Assembly: GCA_030445745.1 (NCBI GenBank)
Contig: JASUTE010000002.1
Coordinates: forward strand, 62,001-126,000
Origin: Candidatus Cloacimonadota bacterium
Lineage (GTDB): Bacteria > Cloacimonadota > Cloacimonadia > Cloacimonadales > TCS61
Reading direction: 5' to 3'
DNA: 64,000 nt
Shown here: one piece after another, positions 34,440 to 43,851 of the stretch
Layout of the letters: every line of letters starts with the position of its first letter
How positions within the stretch are numbered: the stretch's first letter is position 1
Position numbers and translations under genes: made by a program
The notes under the pieces: generated by a model
Seen by the model: only the letters and a program-made list of their open reading frames with translations
Databases searched by the model: none
Told to the model about the DNA's origin: nothing

Positions 34440-34617
34440 TTTTTCGACCCTTTCTGCTTTTTTAATTCTAGAAAACACAAAATTTATAAAATACCCAAAT
34501 ATGGCAAGGAAAAAATATAAAATAAGCGAAAAAAAGGATAAAATTGACAAACAGATTTATCTTATTTTTTTTGTATGACCGAATTTAAATATCGTTTTTA
34601 AAAAATAAGGAGACAGA

Positions 34618-35844
34618 ATGAAAATTAAAATGATTCTATTGTTAACTTGTCTGGCCACTCTTCTGGGTGCCAATTCAATATTCTCCTATCAGGGGTTACC
34701 TATGGCAAATTATGGTTACGATGTTTATAGTGTAGGCATGGGTAGCTCTGGCAGTGCCGATTTTTTTAGGATAAATACAAATTACACTAATCCAGCGGTA
34801 GCTACCAACATCAATAAGGTGATTTTTTCTACCTCTTTAGCTTTCGGCTACCAGTGGTACGAATCTGAAAACAATAGTTACCGAGATGACGGGCTTACTT
34901 TTCCCTATTTCACTTTTGCTTTTCCAATAAATAATCATAAATTTGGATTCAGCTTCAATACTTATCTTTCTGGAAACCTAGAGTCTTCCGTAGATAAAAG
35001 TTGGGAAGACCAGCAGGGAAATAGCTATAATTTTGTGGAAACAAGCAAAATAAGCTCAAACATATATAGAGCTGATATTTTCTATGCTTATAAAAATCCC
35101 ATTGTAAATTTTGGAATAGCTGGCAATTACTACCTGGGACACAGAACTTCCTACTGGGAAACAGAATTTGAAGAAGAACTTCTGAATAATAAATATGAAT
35201 CGGAAAAAGAGTTCAAAAACCCAGGTCTTACAGTTGGATTAAGCAAAAAATGGGACAAAATTTCTGTAGGACTGAGTTATGCTATTAAAACGGATTTGAA
35301 TGGAGAATATAGTTTTAAATACAATCACGAACCTTATGAAGATATTATTGGTGAAGACAGCAAATTGTTTACAGTTCCAGCTCGCTATAATGCCAGCCTT
35401 ACCTACAAAATTAACGAAAAATATAAAACATCCTGCGACTTAATATGGGAAGAGTGGGATTCGATTTCTGATAATTATCATAATAGCTATCAACTGAGTT
35501 TGGGAGTAGCCTACGACCCATTGAGTGGATATGGAGAATGGTATGAACAAATTCCTCTGCGAGCAGGTGGATATGTTCGTAAATTGCCTTTTAACAGTGT
35601 AAATGGTGAGGAGATTTGGGAACAATCTTTATCTTTCGGAACTTCTATTCCACTTAGAACTCCTGGAAAAAAGATAGATTTAGCTGCTCAATATACCGAT
35701 AGAGGGAAAATATCTGAAAATCAATATCGGGATAAAAACCTTATGTTCCACATCGGTATCACCGGCTTTGATATTTTTAAGAAGCGATATAAAAAAATAG
35801 CACCGCGAGAAATTCCTAAACCGGATAAAAAAAATGAGTTTTAA
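34618..35844 (+). CDS. Outer-membrane beta-barrel protein of unknown function
   Basis: The 408-residue protein has a signal peptide (MKIKMILLLTCLATLLGA) and then GLPMANYGYDVYSVGMGSSGSADFF, cited here by its pieces GYDVYSVGMG and NYTNPAVA. These resemble the N-termini of FadL/PorV-type barrels. Many alternating beta strands follow (FGFSFNTYLSGNLE, ISVGLSYAIKTDLNG). The last residues PKPDKKNEF are charged. It is likely an outer-membrane porin or transporter; the substrate is unknown. AAGGAGACAG precedes the ATG. It overlaps the next gene by 11 nt. Confidence 0.7.
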   Translation: MKIKMILLLTCLATLLGANSIFSYQGLPMANYGYDVYSVGMGSSGSADFFRINTNYTNPAVATNINKVIFSTSLAFGYQWYESENNSYRDDGLTFPYFTFAFPINNHKFGFSFNTYLSGNLESSVDKSWEDQQGNSYNFVETSKISSNIYRADIFYAYKNPIVNFGIAGNYYLGHRTSYWETEFEEELLNNKYESEKEFKNPGLTVGLSKKWDKISVGLSYAIKTDLNGEYSFKYNHEPYEDIIGEDSKLFTVPARYNASLTYKINEKYKTSCDLIWEEWDSISDNYHNSYQLSLGVAYDPLSGYGEWYEQIPLRAGGYVRKLPFNSVNGEEIWEQSLSFGTSIPLRTPGKKIDLAAQYTDRGKISENQYRDKNLMFHIGITGFDIFKKRYKKIAPREIPKPDKKNEF

Positions 35845-37387
35845 ATGGAATATTAAAGCTGACAGCTCCTTGCCTTTATTACAGCAAATTTATAAAAGCA
35901 GACAATATCCGCCGAGCTTTTTTACCGATACTATTCAATCTCTACCGCCTATTTCTGCTATGAAAGACCTGGAAAAAGCTGCTGAGAAGATAATTCAGGC
36001 TGTAATAAAAAAAGAAAAAATAATCATATTTGGTCACGATGATGTGGATGGCATAACAGCTACCTACATTTTATTTGATTTTTTGGAAAAACTAGGTTCA
36101 CAAAACCACTATTACTACATTCCCAATCGTAACTTGGAAGCTCATGGTATGCAGGAAGGTTTTTTTAGAAAGGTTAAACAGAAACAGATAGATCTGGTTA
36201 TTACAGTTGATGGTGGCATTTCCGATTTTGACGCAGTAGATAAATTACAACAGATGGGCAAAGAGGTTATTATTACCGATCATCACATTGTGCAGGAAAA
36301 AGTACCCGAGGCCTATGCTGTGGTTAACCCTAAACAAGCTGATTGTGATTATCCTTTCGATATGATTTCCGGTGTTACGATTTCTTATTTTCTGGTTCAA
36401 AAAATTGCAGAGAAATTGGCTACAGAGGTAGATGCTAATTATCTTTTTTGGGTAGCAGCAGGCAGTATTGCCGACAAAGTACCGATGGTGGGAGTAAACC
36501 GGACATTGGTGCGGCATGTTTTAAGTAATTGGCATCTATTCAATGATTCCACCCTACTTCATCTAAAAGATTTTTTGTGGGAAGCAGATAGTTTTCGTTC
36601 CAAAATGGGCATGATAAATTTTATCAATCGGCTTTTTGCTAATGGACGTAAACCAAGAGGTGAAAATCTATCATTAAAAACCCTACTGGTGCCAGATTCT
36701 GAAAAACATAAACTACTTTTGAACCTGATGAACGCTATGAACAAACGCGAAAAAGAATCGGAAGAAATGCAAAAAAAATTGGAAAAAATTATAGGGCAAA
36801 ATAAAATAAATAAATGTTTTATATATTACGATGAAGAAGATATTATCGACCATTCTTATTTGGGGCGAGTTGCTTCGGTTGTAGCTGGTGAGTACAAGGT
36901 TCCGGCGATATTGCTGAAGCAAAAAAATGGTAAATTAGTCTGCGAAGCGCGTTCTACCAAAGGATTTGATTTAATGAATATGTTTAAACAACTCGAACCT
37001 TTATTAATTCAATTTGGTGGCCATATGCAGGCAGCCGGTTTTTCTGCTAATCCTCAGAAAAAAGATGCCATTGTTAGCGCTGCTAAAGAATTTATTGCAG
37101 AGCACAAAGATGATATTTGCCGGGCACAGACTTTAGATATTGATGCAATTCTTACTTACCAGAATGTTGAAGAGTTTTACAATCTACTTTACGATGAGAT
37201 AGATATTTTACAACCATTTGGCCAACAAAATCCACCACCAGTCTTTTTATTCCGTAATTTCGATGTTACCCGCAATTTTTTCTATGCTGGAAAATTAAAG
37301 AGCAATTTTGAACCAGGAAAACTATACGATGTGGTGTTCACCCTGAACGGCAGTAATCCTAAAATAATAGATTATAAAGGAGTATAG
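35834..37387 (+). CDS. recJ: RecJ-like DHH-family single-strand exonuclease
   Basis: The 517-residue protein has DHH phosphoesterase motifs: GHDDVDGITAT (residues 67-77), TVDGGISDFDA (about 124-134) and ITDHH (147-151). The DHHA1 motif is QFGGHMQAAGFS (about residue 393). A C-terminal OB-type domain contains QPFGQQNPPPVFLF. RecJ is a 5'-3' ssDNA exonuclease in recombination and mismatch repair. The usual DYDVDG is HDDVDG here, and the protein is shorter than typical RecJ. A RecJ-like nuclease with altered substrate is therefore possible. Confidence 0.85.
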   Translation: MSFKWNIKADSSLPLLQQIYKSRQYPPSFFTDTIQSLPPISAMKDLEKAAEKIIQAVIKKEKIIIFGHDDVDGITATYILFDFLEKLGSQNHYYYIPNRNLEAHGMQEGFFRKVKQKQIDLVITVDGGISDFDAVDKLQQMGKEVIITDHHIVQEKVPEAYAVVNPKQADCDYPFDMISGVTISYFLVQKIAEKLATEVDANYLFWVAAGSIADKVPMVGVNRTLVRHVLSNWHLFNDSTLLHLKDFLWEADSFRSKMGMINFINRLFANGRKPRGENLSLKTLLVPDSEKHKLLLNLMNAMNKREKESEEMQKKLEKIIGQNKINKCFIYYDEEDIIDHSYLGRVASVVAGEYKVPAILLKQKNGKLVCEARSTKGFDLMNMFKQLEPLLIQFGGHMQAAGFSANPQKKDAIVSAAKEFIAEHKDDICRAQTLDIDAILTYQNVEEFYNLLYDEIDILQPFGQQNPPPVFLFRNFDVTRNFFYAGKLKSNFEPGKLYDVVFTLNGSNPKIIDYKGV

Positions 37388-37394
37388 GACAATT

Positions 37395-37571
37395 ATGAAA
37401 ATTAATAGAAATTTATGCGATGTATGTGGAACTTGCGCAGCAGTTTGTTCTGTGGCAGCTATCACTATTTCCGAATTTAAAGTGGAGATAGATAACGAAG
37501 TGTGTATTAACTGCGGGAATTGTAAATTGGTATGTCCTATTAAGGCGATAGAGGGAGGTGAAGATGATTAA
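37395..37571 (+). CDS. Small 2x[4Fe-4S] ferredoxin
   Basis: A 58-residue protein with two four-cysteine clusters: CDVCGTCAAVC (residues 8-18) and CINCGNCKLVCP (residues 37-48). This is the classic low-potential bacterial ferredoxin layout. The gene is short but supported by the intact motifs and by its fit between neighbours. It starts 7 nt after the recJ stop and overlaps the geranylgeranyl-reductase gene by 8 nt. It is the obvious electron donor for that flavoenzyme (inference from context). Confidence 0.92.
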   Translation: MKINRNLCDVCGTCAAVCSVAAITISEFKVEIDNEVCINCGNCKLVCPIKAIEGGEDD

Positions 37572-38757
37572 AGACAGATATGATGTAGTAGTTATTGGAG
37601 CTGGCCCTGCAGGAAGTGTAGCTGCGCGTTTTGCCGCAGAAAACGGTGCTTCAGTACTGATTTTGGAAAGAGATAGAGAACCAGGTGTGCCGGTGAGATG
37701 TGGCGAAGGGGTTTCCCATGAAGGTATTAAACCTTTTATTGAAATAGATGAGAGATGGATAGCTACTAAAATAAAGACCGCAGGCTTACATGCACCAAAT
37801 GGGCAAAATGCGGTGATGTATAATAACGGGGATGGTTATATTTTGGAAAGAAGGATCTTCGATACAGAATTGTGCAATATAGCCTGCCGCAAAGGTGCCA
37901 ACCTGCTTACCAAAGCCGATGCGATTGGCTTAGTTTGGGAAAATGAGAAAATAGTCGGTGTGGAATATAACCATTTGAACCAAAAAAAGATAGTGAAATG
38001 CGATATTGTAATTGGCGCAGATGGAGTGGAATCTCAGGTAGGCAACTGGGCAGGTATTGATACCAGTGTCAAGCTTGCTGATATAGATACTTGTGTGCAA
38101 TATACTTTAACTGATATAGAAATTGAAGATAAAGAAAGATGTGAATTCTATTTTGGAACTAAGGTATCACCTGGTGGCTATATTTGGATCTTTCCTAAAG
38201 GAAACAATACAGCAAATGTGGGTGTCGGCATAGCAGGTAGTTTGGCTAAGGATAAAGGGCCTAAAGAATATCTTGATGAATTTGTAGCTAAGCATTTTCC
38301 CCAAGCTAGCGTGAACTGTATCATTTATGGCGGTGTGCCTACCTCTGCTACCTTACATGAAATTGTAAAAGACAATTTGCTGCTGGTGGGAGATGCTGCC
38401 AGACAGGTTAATCCCTTAACTGGGGGCGGAATTGTACAGGGAATGATAGCTGCCAGTATTGCTGGCAAAGTAGCTGCAGAAGCTGTTCAAAAAGCTGATT
38501 TTAGTAAAAAATTCCTAAAAAAATATAGGGAACAATGGGATAAACGCCTGGGTAATAAACAAAAAACCATGTACAAAATGAAAGATAAATTCATGGCTAT
38601 GGATGATGACCGTTTTAATAATTTGGTAGGAATTTGCCAAAAAATACCTAAAGATAAATTTAGTTTGAAAGTACTATTACGAGAGGTCGTGAAAGGTGAT
38701 CCTAAAATGATGATGGAGCTGGCAAAAGCTTTTGTGATAAGCAAAGTTAAGATGTAA
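37564..38757 (+). CDS. Geranylgeranyl reductase family flavoprotein
   Basis: FAD-dependent reductase of 397 residues. The Rossmann motif YDVVVIGAGPAGSVAA is at the N-terminus and the ADP-ribose end is LILERD. The substrate/FAD motif VPVRCGEGVS follows near residue 40. The second FAD motif is LLVGDAARQVNPLTGGGI (near residue 278). The family hydrogenates isoprenoid chains: archaeal lipids, phytyl chains, polyprenols. The start at 37564 has GGGAGG 5-6 nt upstream. The gene just before it encodes a ferredoxin, as in archaeal reductases that are ferredoxin-dependent. Confidence 0.85.
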   Translation: MIKDRYDVVVIGAGPAGSVAARFAAENGASVLILERDREPGVPVRCGEGVSHEGIKPFIEIDERWIATKIKTAGLHAPNGQNAVMYNNGDGYILERRIFDTELCNIACRKGANLLTKADAIGLVWENEKIVGVEYNHLNQKKIVKCDIVIGADGVESQVGNWAGIDTSVKLADIDTCVQYTLTDIEIEDKERCEFYFGTKVSPGGYIWIFPKGNNTANVGVGIAGSLAKDKGPKEYLDEFVAKHFPQASVNCIIYGGVPTSATLHEIVKDNLLLVGDAARQVNPLTGGGIVQGMIAASIAGKVAAEAVQKADFSKKFLKKYREQWDKRLGNKQKTMYKMKDKFMAMDDDRFNNLVGICQKIPKDKFSLKVLLREVVKGDPKMMMELAKAFVISKVKM

Positions 38758-38761
38758 AAAG

Positions 38762-39373
38762 ATGTCTAAGGTAACTAAATCGGAAATTTACAGAAAAGCA
38801 ATCCATGTAAGTTCGCTAATAATTCCCTTTACCTTCAGATATTTGCTGCATAGCAACGTAGAGGTAGCGGTTTTATATTTTTTATTACCGCTTAGCATAG
38901 GTTTGTTAGTTTTTGAGATCTTGCGATTAGAGCACCGAACATTTAAAAGGTTTTTCTGGATTTTTTTTGGGATAGTACTGCGTAAGCACGAGCGAAGTGA
39001 TTTCACAGGAGCTACTTATCTTTTAGTTTCTTCTATGATCTGCATTTCGCTATTTCCCAAAGATATCGCCTTTATATCGCTGTCATTTTTAGCAATAGGA
39101 GATACTTTAGCAGCGATAGTGGGCATAAGCTTAGGTAAGCGTAAGCTTCCTAAAAGTAAAAAAAGCATAGAAGGAAGTTTAGCTTGTTTTATTGGGACCT
39201 TTGTTTTTGCCATGTTCTTTTTAAATCCACAAAAATATGCTATTCCGCTTATAGCTTTGGCTGGTGCCATTGCTGCCACCATTGCTGAATCATCGCGCAT
39301 AGCTATCGATGATAATGTGAAAATTCCAATATTTTCCGGGCTTGTAATGATAGTAGTGAATATATTTGTGTGA
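38762..39373 (+). CDS. Diacylglycerol/polyprenol kinase family membrane protein (SEC59/VTE5-like)
   Basis: The 203-residue protein has about six transmembrane segments. The family signature reads AIGDTLAAIVGISLGKRKLP (about residues 116-135) followed by KKSIEGSLACFIGT. This is the CTP-dependent lipid kinase/cytidylyltransferase signature shared by dolichol kinase, phytol kinase and yeast DGK1. It follows the geranylgeranyl-reductase gene by 4 nt. A polyprenol or other isoprenoid alcohol is the plausible substrate; this is inference from the neighbourhood. Confidence 0.8.
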   Translation: MSKVTKSEIYRKAIHVSSLIIPFTFRYLLHSNVEVAVLYFLLPLSIGLLVFEILRLEHRTFKRFFWIFFGIVLRKHERSDFTGATYLLVSSMICISLFPKDIAFISLSFLAIGDTLAAIVGISLGKRKLPKSKKSIEGSLACFIGTFVFAMFFLNPQKYAIPLIALAGAIAATIAESSRIAIDDNVKIPIFSGLVMIVVNIFV

Positions 39374-39387
39374 AAAAGGAAGAAAGT

Positions 39388-40326
39388 ATGAAAATTTCCT
39401 TTGTAATTCCAATTTTTAATGAAGAGAAAAGCTTACCAAAATTGTATAAAGAGATTGTGCAATACACACCGGAATCAAATTTCGAGATAATATTTATTGA
39501 TGATGGCAGCACTGATAGCAGCTTTGTCCAGATGCAAAAAATAGCTAAAGAAGATAAACGGGTGAGGATAGTAAAATTCCGCAAGAATTTTGGTAAATCT
39601 GCAGCATTAAAAGTAGGTTTTAATCGTGCTAGCGGAGAGATAATATTCACTATGGATGCAGATTTGCAAGATAATCCAGCAGAAATTCCGAACTTTATTA
39701 GTAAATTGGAAGAGGGTTACGATTTGGTATCTGGCTGGAAGAAAAAACGCCACGACCCGCTCAGCAAGACTATACCCTCTAAATTTTTCAACTGGTTCAA
39801 TAGGAAAGCCTTTAAGCTAAAATTGCACGATTTTAACTGCGGCTTCAAAGCTTATAGAAGGGAATTGGTGGAAGAATTAGATCTATACGGAGAGATGCAC
39901 CGTTATATTCCAGCTTTAGCTCACAGCAAAGGTTTTAAGATAGCCGAAATTCCCGTTGAACACCGAAAGCGTGAATTTGGTAGTTCTAAATATGGGGCAG
40001 AACGATATCTACGGGGTTTTTTGGATTTTTTAACTGTGAAATTGATAACTAGCTATATTCATAGCCCTCTTTACCTTTTTGGAAGAATAGGTGCTAGCGT
40101 GAGTATAGTGGGAATTCTAATAGGTTTGTATCTTACTATAATGAAATATTTCTACCACCAACCATTGTATAATAGACCACTATTGTTCTTGGCTATACTG
40201 CTTATTGTAGTAGGATTGCAATTTTTTAGTATTGGCTTGCTAGCAGAACTAATAGTAAGCCAAAATAGAAACAAAAACCAAGAAGATAAAATTTTCATTG
40301 AAAAATTGATAAACTTTAAGGAGTGA
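39388..40326 (+). CDS. Family 2 glycosyltransferase, dolichyl-phosphate mannosyltransferase-like
   Basis: A 312-residue GT2 enzyme. The GT-A domain starts ISFVIPIFNEEKSLP, has FIDDGSTDSSF, and the metal motif DADLQDNPAEIP. Further conserved pieces are CGFKAYRR and HRKREFGSSKYG. Two C-terminal transmembrane segments (about residues 235-290) anchor it. It should transfer a sugar from a nucleotide donor to a polyprenyl phosphate. The start at 39388 is preceded by AAGGAAG. It lies between a polyprenol-kinase-like gene and UGPase, which could supply lipid acceptor and donor sugar. Confidence 0.85.
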   Translation: MKISFVIPIFNEEKSLPKLYKEIVQYTPESNFEIIFIDDGSTDSSFVQMQKIAKEDKRVRIVKFRKNFGKSAALKVGFNRASGEIIFTMDADLQDNPAEIPNFISKLEEGYDLVSGWKKKRHDPLSKTIPSKFFNWFNRKAFKLKLHDFNCGFKAYRRELVEELDLYGEMHRYIPALAHSKGFKIAEIPVEHRKREFGSSKYGAERYLRGFLDFLTVKLITSYIHSPLYLFGRIGASVSIVGILIGLYLTIMKYFYHQPLYNRPLLFLAILLIVVGLQFFSIGLLAELIVSQNRNKNQEDKIFIEKLINFKE

Positions 40327-40329
40327 GAG

Positions 40330-41694
40330 ATGGGTAATTTGCAAAAATTTAAAGAAAAGATGCAACAAGCAGGTTTAAATGAAATTGTAATAGATTCTTT
40401 TGCATATTATTTCCAGAAAGTTTTAGCCGGAGAGACGGGAAAATTAAGTGAAGAAGTTATTTCACCTCCCAGCGACGGGAATGTGGTTTTTCACAATAAT
40501 TTGGGAAAAGGAGATAAAGACGATCTTCAGCAATTAGCCGTTATAAAGCTAAATGGTGGCTTGGGAACTAGTATGGGACTGAAACAAGCTAAATCGCTTA
40601 TAGAGGTGAAAAATGAATTGAATTTTTTGGATATAATTGCCCGACAGATTTTGCATCTGCGTAAAAAGACTAAAAAATCCATACCCCTTTTGTTTATGAA
40701 TAGTTTTAATACCCGCCAAGATACTCTGGATCACTTAAAAAAATATTCTGACCTTAAAGTAGATGACTTACCCTTGGATTTCCTACAAAATAAGTTTCCT
40801 AAAATTAGGCAGAAGGATTTATCTCCGCTACAAGAAACCGATGACAAGCTAAATTGGAATCCACCTGGCCATGGCGAAATCTATTTAGTTTTGCAACTTT
40901 CAGGGATTTTAGGAAAATTATTAGAAAAGGGTTATCGGTATGCGTTTGTTTCCAATTCCGATAATTTAGGAGCTGTAGTCGATACTTCCATACTTTCCTA
41001 TATGAAGAAAGAAAAAATACCGTTTATCATGGAAGTTTGTCGTCGTACAGCCATGGATAAAAAGGGAGGACACTTAGCTGAAACTAAGGATAATGGCTTA
41101 ATTTTACGCGAAGTAGCTCAATGTCCAGCTGCTGAAATAGATAAATTCCAGGATATCCTTCGCTACAAATATTTTAATACTAATAACATTTGGATAGATT
41201 TATTAGCTTTAAAGAGAAAATTAAATCAAAACGAAGGCAGACTAAATTTAACAATGATACTCAACAGCAAAACAGTAAAGGGAGAGCCAGTTTATCAGAT
41301 AGAAACAGCTATGGGAGCAGCTATAGCGGAATTCGAAAACGCAAAAGCTGTTGTAATAGAACGTGATAGATTTATACCGGTAAAAAAAACTAATGAGCTG
41401 TTAGCTTTGCTTTCCGATGCTTATCAACTACAAGAAGATTTTAAATTAAAATTGTCTTCAGCTTTACAAACTTCACCCAATATAGCTCTTGATGCTGATT
41501 ATTATACAACTTTAGATCAATTTTACCAACACTTTATACAAATTCCATCCCTAAAAAAATGTGAAGAACTTAATGTGTTGGGAGAGGTTTTCTTTAAAGA
41601 AAATGTTAACATAGGAGGTAGAGTAAAAATAGAGGCTTCCCAACCAGCAGAGATCATAAACAAAAATTTAGAAAATACTACACTAAAATTATAA
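40330..41694 (+). CDS. UTP-glucose-1-phosphate uridylyltransferase, eukaryotic (UDPGP) type
   Basis: The 454-residue enzyme has the N-terminal nucleotide motif LNGGLGTSMGLKQAKSLIEV (about residues 76-95). FMNSFNTRQDT is the sugar-site segment, and PPGHGEIYLVL and FVSNSDNLGAVVD follow. These match PF01704 (UGP2-like), not bacterial GalU. AAGGAG precedes the ATG. The stop overlaps the convergent sigma-factor stop by 6 nt. UDP-glucose would serve glycolipid or glycan synthesis. UDP-GlcNAc activity of related enzymes cannot be excluded. Confidence 0.85.
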   Translation: MGNLQKFKEKMQQAGLNEIVIDSFAYYFQKVLAGETGKLSEEVISPPSDGNVVFHNNLGKGDKDDLQQLAVIKLNGGLGTSMGLKQAKSLIEVKNELNFLDIIARQILHLRKKTKKSIPLLFMNSFNTRQDTLDHLKKYSDLKVDDLPLDFLQNKFPKIRQKDLSPLQETDDKLNWNPPGHGEIYLVLQLSGILGKLLEKGYRYAFVSNSDNLGAVVDTSILSYMKKEKIPFIMEVCRRTAMDKKGGHLAETKDNGLILREVAQCPAAEIDKFQDILRYKYFNTNNIWIDLLALKRKLNQNEGRLNLTMILNSKTVKGEPVYQIETAMGAAIAEFENAKAVVIERDRFIPVKKTNELLALLSDAYQLQEDFKLKLSSALQTSPNIALDADYYTTLDQFYQHFIQIPSLKKCEELNVLGEVFFKENVNIGGRVKIEASQPAEIINKNLENTTLKL

Positions 41695-42555
41695 GTTATC
41701 TCTTATTAAGTAATCAATATCCTTTTCATATTCTTTATATGTATCTTCATAGATTTTCTGCAGGGCCTTCTTTTGAATTTGGCGTACTCTTTCCCGCGAT
41801 AATCCCAGTTCATCACCTATTTGTGAAAAATTTTTGCTTTTTTCACCTTCTAAACCGAAATATTGTTTTATTATCCTAGCTTCTCGCGGAGCTAATTTTT
41901 TCAAAGAATCCTCAATACGTTTTTTTACCCTGTCACGGTAGTAGAGTGTTTTAGGATCATCTGTAGTGGGATCGGCGATAAAGTTTTCTAATTTCACCTC
42001 ATCTTGTTTATTGGAATAGGTAAAGTCGTCCAAAGAAACTGTATTAACAGTCTGTTTATTCAGTTTTTCTATTATTTTTGGATCCAAATCGGTATATTCT
42101 GCAATTTCTTCTTCAGTAGCTTGTTTGCCTTTTTGTTTGAAAATATGATCTTTAGCAGCTTTAATTTTATTGGCTACATTTGCTTTGCCCAGAGGCATGC
42201 GAATTATCTTGGTTTTTTCTGCTAAGGCAAATAAAATACTCTGCCTTATCCACCAAACAGCATAAGAAATGAGTTTGTTGTGTTTATCTGGCTCAAATTT
42301 ATGGATTGCTTTAATTAAACCAACGTTACCTTCACTAATAAGTTCGGAAAGACTGAGCCCTCTATTTTGATACCGAGCAGCAATTTTTACCACGAATTTT
42401 AAATTATGTAAAACCAATTTTTCTTCAGCTTTTTTATCTCCTGCTTTAGCACGGCGAGCGAGTTTTTGCTCCTCTTCCCGTGAAAGAGGCTGAATATCTG
42501 CTATATCTTTTAAGTAACTTTGCAGAGCTTTATCTTGAAAAACATTTTCACTCAT
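41689..42555 (-). CDS. RNA polymerase primary-type sigma factor (RpoD/SigA-RpoS group)
   Basis: The 288-residue sigma-70 protein has region 1.2 (QSYLKDIADIQPLSREEE) and region 2 (LKFVVKIAARYQNRGLSLSELISEGNVGL, ISYAVWWIRQSILFALAE). Region 3 follows (NKIKAAKDHIFKQKG). Region 4 contains LAPREARIIKQYFGLEG and the HTH GDELGLSRERVRQIQKKALQK. Region 1.1 is missing, as in short RpoD-like or RpoS-like factors of FCB bacteria. The start at 42555 (ATG) is preceded by AAGGATTG. It is probably the main or a major sigma factor. Confidence 0.9.
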   Translation of the reverse strand: MSENVFQDKALQSYLKDIADIQPLSREEEQKLARRAKAGDKKAEEKLVLHNLKFVVKIAARYQNRGLSLSELISEGNVGLIKAIHKFEPDKHNKLISYAVWWIRQSILFALAEKTKIIRMPLGKANVANKIKAAKDHIFKQKGKQATEEEIAEYTDLDPKIIEKLNKQTVNTVSLDDFTYSNKQDEVKLENFIADPTTDDPKTLYYRDRVKKRIEDSLKKLAPREARIIKQYFGLEGEKSKNFSQIGDELGLSRERVRQIQKKALQKIYEDTYKEYEKDIDYLIRDNL

Positions 42556-42564
42556 TTTCAATCC

Positions 42565-42858
42565 TTATGTATAAAATTCATTAATATGATCATAAACAAA
42601 ATCAAGCAATTCATCTTCTGACATCTGCAATTTTTTGGCAAGAGCAAAAACTATTTTCACGCCAGAAAGATTCATGCCAACTTCCTGAGTAAGTGTGATG
42701 ATAAGTGCAATTTTGGTAATATCTTTCTTAGTAAAAATTCTGGTATTTTTTTTGGTGCGACGAATTTTAATCAATTTTTTTCGCTCATACATCCGAATCG
42801 TTTGATCGTGTATTCCCAATTTTTTGGCTACATCGCCAATTTGATATGTTTCTTCCAT
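42565..42858 (-). CDS. MerR-family transcriptional regulator (HspR-like)
   Basis: The 97-residue protein has an N-terminal winged-helix HTH, YQIGDVAKKLGIHDQTIRMYERKKLI (residues 5-30), followed by FTKKDITKIALIITLTQEVGMNLSGV. The C-terminal region is short, with no metal cysteines. The GIHDQTIRMYERKGLI-type sequence is that of HspR, the heat-shock repressor of dnaK operons. No dnaK or dnaJ lies nearby. It is located between the sigma factor and an NlpD-like gene, all closely spaced. Confidence 0.82.
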   Translation of the reverse strand: MEETYQIGDVAKKLGIHDQTIRMYERKKLIKIRRTKKNTRIFTKKDITKIALIITLTQEVGMNLSGVKIVFALAKKLQMSEDELLDFVYDHINEFYT

Positions 42859-42867
42859 AGAATTTCC

Positions 42868-43851
42868 TTACAACCCAGGAAGCACTTGTCTTGGATCTAT
42901 AGCTTTTCCCTGAACGCGGTATTCAAAATGCAAATGAGGGCCATCTGTCGAGCCCGTATTACCCAAAGTAGCTATTGGTTGTCCTTGCTTAACTATTTCT
43001 CCTAAACGCACCAGGTTTGTCTCGTTGTGTGCATACACTGTCATAACATAGTCATCGTGTTCCAAAATAACCACATTGCCATAACCTCGCTGCGAGCCTA
43101 CGTAAACCACTTTTCCATCAGCTACGGCACAAATAGGTTCGCCCACATCTGCTGCAATATCAATTCCCTTGTGGTGACTTCCATTGCGTGTACCAAACTC
43201 AGAAGTTACTGTTCCTTCTATAGGAGCTATTAAACCAGGAGATGATCTATTTCGGGTAGTTTTAATTTTATTGAATTTAGGCTTGCTAATACTGGTAAAT
43301 TCTTGTTCCTCTAGTTTTTGAGAAGGATCTTGCTTATTAGGAGTTTCTTTGGTAGTGTATTTTTTTGTGTTGCTGTTTGATTGAGGCGAGCTCGTTGCTG
43401 ATACTGCATTTGAAGTTTTGATATCTGGCGCTAAATATAGCTTTTGTCCCGGTGTTAGCTCCAGGCTAGATAAATTATTGTAATCAATAAGCTCGATTAT
43501 ACCCACATCGTACATCTTGGCAATTCGTCCTATTGTTTCACCGGCTTGAACTTGATGCATCTTGTTCTCTGGAATGCTACGAGGAGTTATATAATCCCTT
43601 TTTATTTCCGGTTTTGGATATAGATAAATTTTCTGTCCAACAAATACTCTACGCGATTTCATATTGTTATAAACCATTAATTTTTGGGAAGAGATATCGT
43701 GCATTTTGCTAATATCTTGCAAGGTTTCACCTTCTGCAACTATGTGATAATTCTGGGAGGGAGTAACATAGCGAGGACGACTGGATATAGCGCAAACATT
43801 CCCTAAGAGCACGATAAATAATAAAGCAACGGTATAAAATTTATACATCAT
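42868..43851 (-). CDS. LysM and M23 peptidase domain protein (NlpD/EnvC-like)
   Basis: A 327-residue exported protein. The signal peptide covers residues 1-21. LysM domain 1 is YHIVAEGETLQDISKMHDIS (about 34-78) and LysM domain 2 is HQVQAGETIGRIAKMYDVG (about 98-141). A low-complexity linker follows. The M23 domain has HKGIDIAAD (first zinc motif) and HLHFEYR (second). All catalytic residues appear present, so it may be an active peptidoglycan endopeptidase or an amidase activator. It abuts the acylphosphatase stop. Confidence 0.88.
   Translation of the reverse strand: MMYKFYTVALLFIVLLGNVCAISSRPRYVTPSQNYHIVAEGETLQDISKMHDISSQKLMVYNNMKSRRVFVGQKIYLYPKPEIKRDYITPRSIPENKMHQVQAGETIGRIAKMYDVGIIELIDYNNLSSLELTPGQKLYLAPDIKTSNAVSATSSPQSNSNTKKYTTKETPNKQDPSQKLEEQEFTSISKPKFNKIKTTRNRSSPGLIAPIEGTVTSEFGTRNGSHHKGIDIAADVGEPICAVADGKVVYVGSQRGYGNVVILEHDDYVMTVYAHNETNLVRLGEIVKQGQPIATLGNTGSTDGPHLHFEYRVQGKAIDPRQVLPGL

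Noticed and set aside
34440-34550. Hydrophobic N-terminal extension of EF-P
   Set aside because: EF-P is a soluble 187-residue protein; the ATG at 34439 with AAAGGG upstream gives that length.
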